Positions 58,681 to 64,000 of a stretch of 64,000 nucleotides of DNA are shown here, one piece after another. Made by a program: the position numbers and the translations under genes. The stretch spans positions 143,254,829 to 143,318,828 of the forward strand of contig CM053143.1 of the NCBI GenBank assembly GCA_028571685.1, in the 5' to 3' direction. The DNA comes from Heterohyrax brucei (Eukaryota > Chordata > Mammalia > Hyracoidea > Procaviidae). Every line of letters begins with the position of its first letter. Positions within the stretch are counted from its first letter, which is position 1. Below the pieces are notes generated by a model. That model was not told the origin of the DNA, did no database searches, and saw nothing but the letters and a program-made list of their open reading frames with translations.

Positions 58681-59699
58681 AAATATATGATCAAATAAAA
58701 TTCAAAATGCAACTTTGAGGGACAAAATAAATGGAAACATTGAAATATTTTTTCATTTGAGGACATTCATTAAAAGATAACGATAATTACATCAACAACT
58801 AGCTTTTACAGTGCAAAATATGTTTTAGAAGCTAAAGAAGCAAAAAAGAGTGAACAAGATTTATGGTAAAATTCATTTTAAATTTTCACTTAAAAAGTCC
58901 AGTGTCTTAAAAAATTTGAAAATTATCGATGTGATTTAGCAACAGTGGGAGTAAGCCTGGCTAGAACCTTATCAGTTGAGGCAATATTCTTCCTTATGAT
59001 GACTGGAACTATATTATTGACTGTTCAGAATATAAAATGTCAAACAGGTTTATAAACTCAGAAATAGTTTGATATTCACTGGATTAGTCTATCTGCATGA
59101 AAGGAGAAAGTGAGAAATCACAGGGAGAGGAATCAGAGAATGCAGGGAACTCAAAAAGATCTTGGAAACCATCTAATTCACTTGTTTTACAAATATGTGA
59201 GGGGTAAGTCACAAGACGTTGTTGCAGGATTATAGAAAGTTTAATTAAACAAAGATTATCAAAACATCTAGGTTTGTACACTTCTGAAGGTGGTGTCTCC
59301 ATGTCTCTAACCCTTCTCCATGAATTCTGTGCTTTTTTCAAGAATACCCAAACCACCACTTTGGCATCCTCAGGGGACTCCGATCATGTTTCTCTGAAAC
59401 GCTCTTTGAGTTTTAGGAACAAAATGAAATCTGAAGGGGCAAGATTCTGACTGTAGTTAGATGACGTAACACTTCCCAGGGAAATGCTTGGAGGACAGTA
59501 CTTCCCACCCTTGAAAAATGAGCTGGTAGATTGTGATGGAAAAAACACTCCTCGGTGCAACTTTCCTGGCCTTTTTCTCACTTGTGCAGTTTTTAATTTT
59601 TTCACACTTCTTCATGATAAACCTCTGTGATTATTCTGTGTTCTTTGAGAAAACTTATCAAGATTATACCATTTGGGTATTCACTAACTAGATAGAAGA
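58681..59699. other. Non-coding sequence downstream of CNGA1
   Basis: No gene or repeat recognised. The antisense ORFs at 59084-59359 and 59384-59605 have no family resemblance. Confidence 0.45.
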
Positions 59700-60415
59700 C
59701 AAGAATTATTTTAGGTGCAAGGCGGGACAACATACAACACAGGGGAAGCCAGAACAACTGGATTTAACCCAAAGCTAAGACTAGAACCAAACACTTCCAG
59801 GGACAGTGTTGTGGGGACAGGGGTCTAGGGACCCTGGAGCAAAGAAGACTTAGGAACATCAAAGACATAAGGAAAACATGATCACAAGAGACAGGGCAAT
59901 ATAAACCAGAGACTCTGTCAGTCTGAGATTAGAAGAGCTAGATGGTACCGAGCTACCAACTATGATCATCCTGACAGGTAACACAACAGAGTCCCCCTGG
60001 TGGAGAAAGGTGAGACGCAGAACTCAAGCTCCGGTGAAAAGACCAGACCTGATGGTCTTACTGGGGCCGAAGGGACTCTCAGAAGAGGAGGCACATGGAC
60101 TGTCAGCCCAGAATTAAAATCACCTCGAAAGTCACTCTTCAGACAAAGATTGGACTGGACTGTAAGACATAAAATAATGCTGGTGAACAGTGTGCTTCTT
60201 GGATCAGGTAGATGCATGTGACTAAACAGGCGGTTCCTGCATGGAGCCGAAAGGAGAGGGCAGAAGTAGACAGGAGCTGATTAAATGGACACAGGAAATA
60301 GAAGGTAGAGAGAAACAGTGTGCTGTCGCGTTGTACGGCAGCAACTAGGGCCACAAAAGTTTCTGTATGAGAAACTGACTTGAATTTTAAATGTTCACTT
60401 AAAGCACAATTAAAA
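59700..60415 (+). mobile_element. L1 3' UTR, sense, about 0.7 kb
   Basis: AGAAGAGCTAGATGGTACCG, CTACCAACTATGATCATCCT, AACAGTGTGCTGTCGCGTTG, TATGAGAAACTGACTTGAAT, then AAAGCACAATTAAAAAAAA. Matches the reverse complement of 7123-7740. Overlapping ORFs on both strands at 59966-60354 are accidental. Confidence 0.65.
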
Positions 60416-60455
60416 AAAAATTATCCTGTTTGGAATCCCAAAAAACAGTTGCCGT

Positions 60456-60612
60456 AACCCTGGTGGAGCAGTGGTTAAGTGCTATGTCTCCTAATGAAAA
60501 GGTCCTCAGTCTGAATCCACCAGGCACTCTTTGGAAACTCTATGGAGCAGCTCTTCTGTGTCTTATGAGGTCACTAAGAATTGGAATCAACTTGATGGAA
60601 GGTTTTTGTTTT
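60456..60612 (+). repeat. AfroSINE
   Basis: AACCCTGGTGGAGCAGTGGT, CTGAATCCACCAGGCACTCT, GGTCACTAAGAATTGGAATC, T-rich tail. Confidence 0.95.
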
Positions 60613-61194
60613 TGCTTTTTTTATAATCTTCTGGGCAGTCTCTGCTATCTTGGCCTCATTTTTGAGATCTTACAAATCCACCTTAAAATGCTGGATCCAT
60701 CAAAAAGCTGTTGTTTTATATGGACCAGCTTTTCCATAAGATTGCTGCAAAGCTTCAGTGATATAGGAAGATGTCCACTTGAGTTTTGTTAAAAATTTGA
60801 TTTTAGCAGCCCTAACCTCAAAACAATTATTTTTCGTGGCACAAAAAGCAACATTCTGTTTTGCAGGCACACTCATGAAGCTAAGATAAATATATTACTG
60901 AGAGAACGTGTCTGTACTCATTCACTGATAAAAGAGACATATTTAAATATATTTTGTTTCAAATAAATCAGTGCATATATGAACCCGAAACCTAGCAACA
61001 GCAACACTTTTTAACTTACCCTTGTATTTTAGGTAACATTAAAATTGGCCAGGATATGGAATAATACAAACTTTTAGTAAGCCCAGGTATAGAGTAATAT
61101 TTTAGTTACCTGGTAATGCTGAAGCAGGCCTGACCCACACCCAGTGATTTCATTCTCAGGTTCAGTCACTTGCGAAAATCTGCCACGTATGTAC
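60613..61194. other. Unique non-coding sequence
   Basis: Nothing recognised. The ORF at 60430-60792 begins inside the SINE and is not genic. Confidence 0.45.
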
Positions 61195-61330
61195 TGGAGA
61201 TGTGTTCAAGAATTTTCATAACAGCGAAAAAATTGGAAGCAACTAAAATGTTCTTCAGAAAAATAGATAAATTAATTGGGATATGTTCATACAGTAGAAT
61301 GCTGTAAAGCATTTGAATAGTAACACAACA
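61195..61330 (+). mobile_element. L1 ORF2 C-terminal fragment
   Basis: AACAGCGAAAAAATTGGAAG, TACAGTAGAATGCTGTAAAG; compare 28030-28120. Confidence 0.6.
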
Positions 61331-61332
61331 CT

Positions 61333-61699
61333 GTCTTAGTCATCTAGTGCTGCTGTATCAGAAATACCACAAGTAGGTAGCTTTAACAAAAAGAAATTTA
61401 TTTTCTCATAACGAGGAGACTGGGCATCTGAATTCACAAGGGAGGCCTTCTGTCCCTGTCAGCTCTAGAATATCTTTGGTTCCCTGGTGGTCTTATGGGT
61501 TTGGCATCTAACTCCCCACCCCCATCCTCTAGCTTGCTGCTTGTCTAATTTGCTCTTTACATCTCAAAACAGATTGGTTTAAGATACACCCTTAACTGAT
61601 ATTGCCTCATTAACATTTTATTCCCAAAAGTGATTATTACCACCAGGAATTAGGATTTACAACACATATTTTGGGGAACACAATTCAATCCATAACATT
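61333..61699 (-). mobile_element. MaLR-type solo LTR, antisense
   Basis: TTAGTCATCTAGTGCTGCTG, ACCACAAGTAGGTAGCTTTA, AGAAATTTATTTTCTCATAA, end ACACAATTCAATCCATAACA. Confidence 0.85.
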
Positions 61700-61704
61700 T
61701 ACAT

Positions 61705-61936
61705 CCTGCTTAGTTTGTGTCTAGCATAGTGACAAGTGCTTTTCAGGTAATAACGCGTTTCATCTTCATAACAACTTGTAGGATACTCTGTTGTGGAGCC
61801 TATCCCAGCTGATAGTGACCCTGCTTAGTTTGTGTCAAGCATGGTGCCAACAGCTTTTTGGGTAATGATGCATTTCATCTTCATAATAATTTGTAGGATA
61901 TCCATTGCTGTAGAGTCTATTCCAACTCATAGTGAC
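61705..61936 (+). repeat. Tandem duplication, about 115-bp unit, 2 copies
   Basis: Both units start CCTGCTTAGTTTGTGTC (61705 and 61820), continue CATTTCATCTTCATAA-like and TTGTAGGATA, and end in the tail of an antisense AfroSINE (CCAACTCATAGTGAC in unit 2). About 20 differences between units. Confidence 0.9.
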
Positions 61937-62056
61937 CCCATAGGTCAGAGTAGAACTACCCCATATAGTTTCCAAGGAGCACCTGGTGGATTTGAATTGC
62001 TGACCTTTTGGTTAACAGCCCATAGCATTTAACCACTATGTCACCAGGGTTTCCAT
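61901..62056 (-). repeat. AfroSINE, antisense
   Basis: TCCAACTCATAGTGACCCCA, ATAGTTTCCAAGGAGCACCT, AACCACTATGTCACCAGGGT. Its tail also sits, duplicated, at 61785-61819. Confidence 0.95.
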
Positions 62057-62067
62057 TTGTAGGATAC

Positions 62068-62217
62068 CAAAAACCAAACCCTCTACTGTTGGGTGGGTTC
62101 CAACTCATAGTGACCCTATAGATAGAGTAGAACTGCCCCATGGAGTTTCCAAGGAATACGAGGTAGATTTGAACTGCTGACCTTTTGGTTAGCATCTGTA
62201 GCATTTAACCACTACAG
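62068..62217 (-). repeat. AfroSINE, antisense
   Basis: AAACCAAACCCTCTACTGTT, CCAACTCATAGTGACCCTAT, GAACTGCTGACCTTTTGGTT, CATTTAACCACTACAGG. Confidence 0.95.
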
Positions 62218-62239
62218 GAGGATTACTTTCAGGCTTAAA

Positions 62240-62356
62240 AAAAGCAAACCCAGTACCATCCAGTTCATTACAATTCATGGCGACCCTGTAGGATGGAGTA
62301 GACTGCTCCATAGAGTTTCCAAGGAACGACTGGAGAATTCAAACTGTCAACTTGTT
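62240..62356 (-). repeat. AfroSINE, antisense, head missing
   Basis: AAGCAAACCCAGTACCATCC, CATAGAGTTTCCAAGGAACG, ending at AACTGTCAACTTGT. Followed by MIR-like sequence (AGAAAGGTTAAGTTGTTTCT) to about 62450. Confidence 0.9.
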
Positions 62357-62474
62357 TAATAGACAAAGAAATGGAGGCACAGAAAGGTTAAGTTGTTTCT
62401 CCAATGTCCAAAAGAAGGTAGAGGCAACAACTCTTATTTGAACCCCACCAGAACCCTGCCACTGCGTTTCTGGA

Positions 62475-62636
62475 AAGCATGATAGTATAGTGGTTAATGC
62501 TACAGCTGCTAACTGAAAGGTTGGCAGTTTGAATCTGTCAGATGCTCCTTAGAAACTCTGTGGGACAGTTCTACTCTGTCTTCTAGGGTAGCTATGAATC
62601 TGAAATAACTAGACAGCAATGAGTTTTTTTGTTTTT
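62475..62636 (+). repeat. AfroSINE
   Basis: AGCATGATAGTATAGTGGTT, GGTTGGCAGTTTGAATCTGT, GACAGTTCTACTCTGTCTTC, GAGTTTTTTTG. Confidence 0.94.
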
Positions 62637-62723
62637 AGTGTGATTCCAGTGTTTCTGCTTAAACCCCTTCACTATGCAGTCTCTCACATGTACTTACAAT
62701 ATTACCTCCACAACATTTGCAAA

Positions 62724-62932
62724 AGGGCCCTGGCAGTGCAACAGTTAAGCACTGGGCTATCAACCAAAAGACTGATGGTTTGAGCATGCCTAGAGGCTAA
62801 CTTAGAGGGAGAAATGATTTGGCAGCCTGCTGGTGTAAAGATTACAGCCTAGAAAACTGTGGGACAGCTCTGTCTTGTCATGTGGGATTACTAAGAGTCA
62901 GAACTGACTGGAGTTCACCTAATAACAGTGGT
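62724..62932 (+). repeat. AfroSINE, long variant
   Basis: GGGCCCTGGCAGTGCAACAG, GGAGAAATGATTTGGCAGCC, TGTAAAGATTACAGCCTAGA, AGAGTCAGAACTGACTGGAG. Retains the central block. Confidence 0.92.
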
Positions 62933-63134
62933 AGCATTTACAAAACACAACACAATTCAAAATAGTGTTTACGGACTTAGACCTAGGAAGTAAAAGTTTA
63001 TAAGCAAACAGGAGAATGGTAGATACCAGAAATCAGACTGGTGGTTACTTCCAGGGAGGGATGGAAAAAGGGGTGGGAGGGAGGACAAGAAACACCTGGA
63101 ACAACTGTATCTGGGCCATTTTATATAATTTAGA

Positions 63135-63353
63135 ACCAAACAAAGACACTCATGGCTGTAGAGTTCATTCTGACTCACGGTGATCCACAACTCACGAAAG
63201 GGTTCCACGGCCGTAAGGCAACTCTACGTGTCACAAAGTAGAACTGCTCTGTAGGGTTTTTTATGATCTTGACGAGGCAGTTCACCAGGCTTGTCTCCGT
63301 GGAGTCACCAGGTGGATTTGAACTGCCAGACTTTTTAGGTTACTAGTGGAGCA
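63135..63353 (-). repeat. AfroSINE-related long variant, antisense
   Basis: ACTCATGGCTGTAGAGTTCA, AAGTAGAACTGCTCTGTAGG, CACCAGGTGGATTTGAACTG, GGTTACTAGTGGAGCAC. About 220 bp, with extra internal sequence. Confidence 0.85.
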
Positions 63354-63469
63354 CAAACCATGGTATATCTTTAACTTAAAACAAGCTGAAGTAAGTCTAA
63401 ATACTAAGATTTGACAGAGCTAGATACATACATATGTATGTTGTTCTCTATAAATTTGGTACGCTTCAA

Positions 63470-63590
63470 AAGAACCATATAAAAGGAAACGGAGGATTAG
63501 AGAAGTTAAGTATAAATTCATACAGCTAGTTTAATTGGAAAGCCTGGACTTGTGGTTCTGGACTCAGTGCTTACTCCACTGGGAGTCTCT
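63470..63590 (+). repeat. MIR SINE
   Basis: GGAAACGGAGGATTAGAGAA, GTTAAGTATAAATTCATACA, GCTAGTTTAATTGGAAAGCC, TGGACTTGTG. 63591-64000 shows nothing recognisable. Confidence 0.7.
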
Positions 63591-64000
63591 ATTTGACTGC
63601 TTTCTACAGAAGCTAAATTGAGTGCTTTATAGGGTTCTACTTGCAGATAACATACCTATTATCTGCATGTTTCCACCTTGAACTAGTCAGAACGCGTATT
63701 GAATAAATTCAAGACAATTCTTTCTAGAATTACGTTTCCTGTCTGGCTCTTGGTTTCGTGGCTAGAGGTGAAAAAAATGTATTTTTCACTAATCCCTCCC
63801 TTTGGGGATTCTGCAAATAGCAATTTACCACAAAATTACTCAGCAGCCTGACAATGTTGGCCCTTAAAGAGAGTTGATATTAGATTCCTTGTCAGATAGC
63901 CAAGCTTTCCCCTTTTAAATCAGGTTCATTTTTGCTTTATCTGGGCTGAGCTCCAGTCAGTTGGACTTCATCCAAGAAGCTACTTGGGTTAGTTCGTTAG

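Noticed and set aside
60000-60354. Overlapping ORFs on both strands (59966-60354).
   Set aside because: They lie in an L1 3' UTR-like segment, with no motif or splice context.
54106-64000. First exons of a gene downstream of CNGA1 (NFXL1 is the neighbour in human).
   Set aside because: I found no CpG-rich promoter-like stretch or recognisable coding exon before the window end.

Overview
The window reads as nuclear DNA of an afrotherian mammal, most likely a paenungulate such as an elephant. It is AT-rich, intron-bearing and full of tRNA-derived AfroSINEs on both strands (about 40 recognisable copies), RTE-clade LINE fragments, L1 pieces with an unusual 3' UTR, and MaLR-type solo LTRs. AfroSINEs are known only from Afrotheria. 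Most copies here lack a central block of about 45 bases that a few retain; as I recall, that shortened form is typical of elephants, sirenians and hyraxes. No bacterial or viral operon-like organisation is present.

The only host protein-coding gene I can support is CNGA1, the alpha subunit of the rod photoreceptor cGMP-gated cation channel, on the + strand. Eight coding exons (38574-38692, 39629-39754, 43436-43498, 46437-46478, 46572-46640, 48542-48649, 49434-49540, 51888-53302) join into an uninterrupted 682-residue reading frame with canonical GT-AG junctions. The start codon lies two bases after a splice acceptor, so at least one non-coding 5' exon lies further upstream and was not located with confidence. 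A 3' UTR of about 0.8 kb with an AATAAA at 54081 follows.

Layout. 1-3.4 kb: RTE fragments, one apparently 5'-inverted, plus a SINE with a tRNA-Gly-like head. 3.4-7.1 kb: old L1, MIR and AfroSINE copies in unique DNA. 7.1-12.5 kb: a long minus-strand L1 whose ORF2 carries only a few visible lesions. 12.5-24.8 kb: unique sequence and scattered AfroSINEs, then MaLR LTRs and L2. 24.8-29.4 kb: nested L1/LTR/SINE, MER5A-like and MIR copies, another L1 3' half and an RTE. 29.5-38.5 kb: L1 3' UTR, an inverted pair of LTRs, an LTR with a four-unit 27-bp minisatellite, and a SINE inserted into a SINE. 38.5-54.1 kb: CNGA1, with repeats confined to its introns. 54.1-64 kb: gene-free flank with AfroSINEs, LTRs, an RTE inside an LTR, and two local duplications.

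I found no novel multi-gene system. The points worth a second look are retrotransposon structures (inverted RTE insertions, composite SINEs, nested insertions with intact target-site duplications), a perfect minisatellite, a long alternating GT/GC tract in a CNGA1 intron, and an Asp-codon repeat inside CNGA1.
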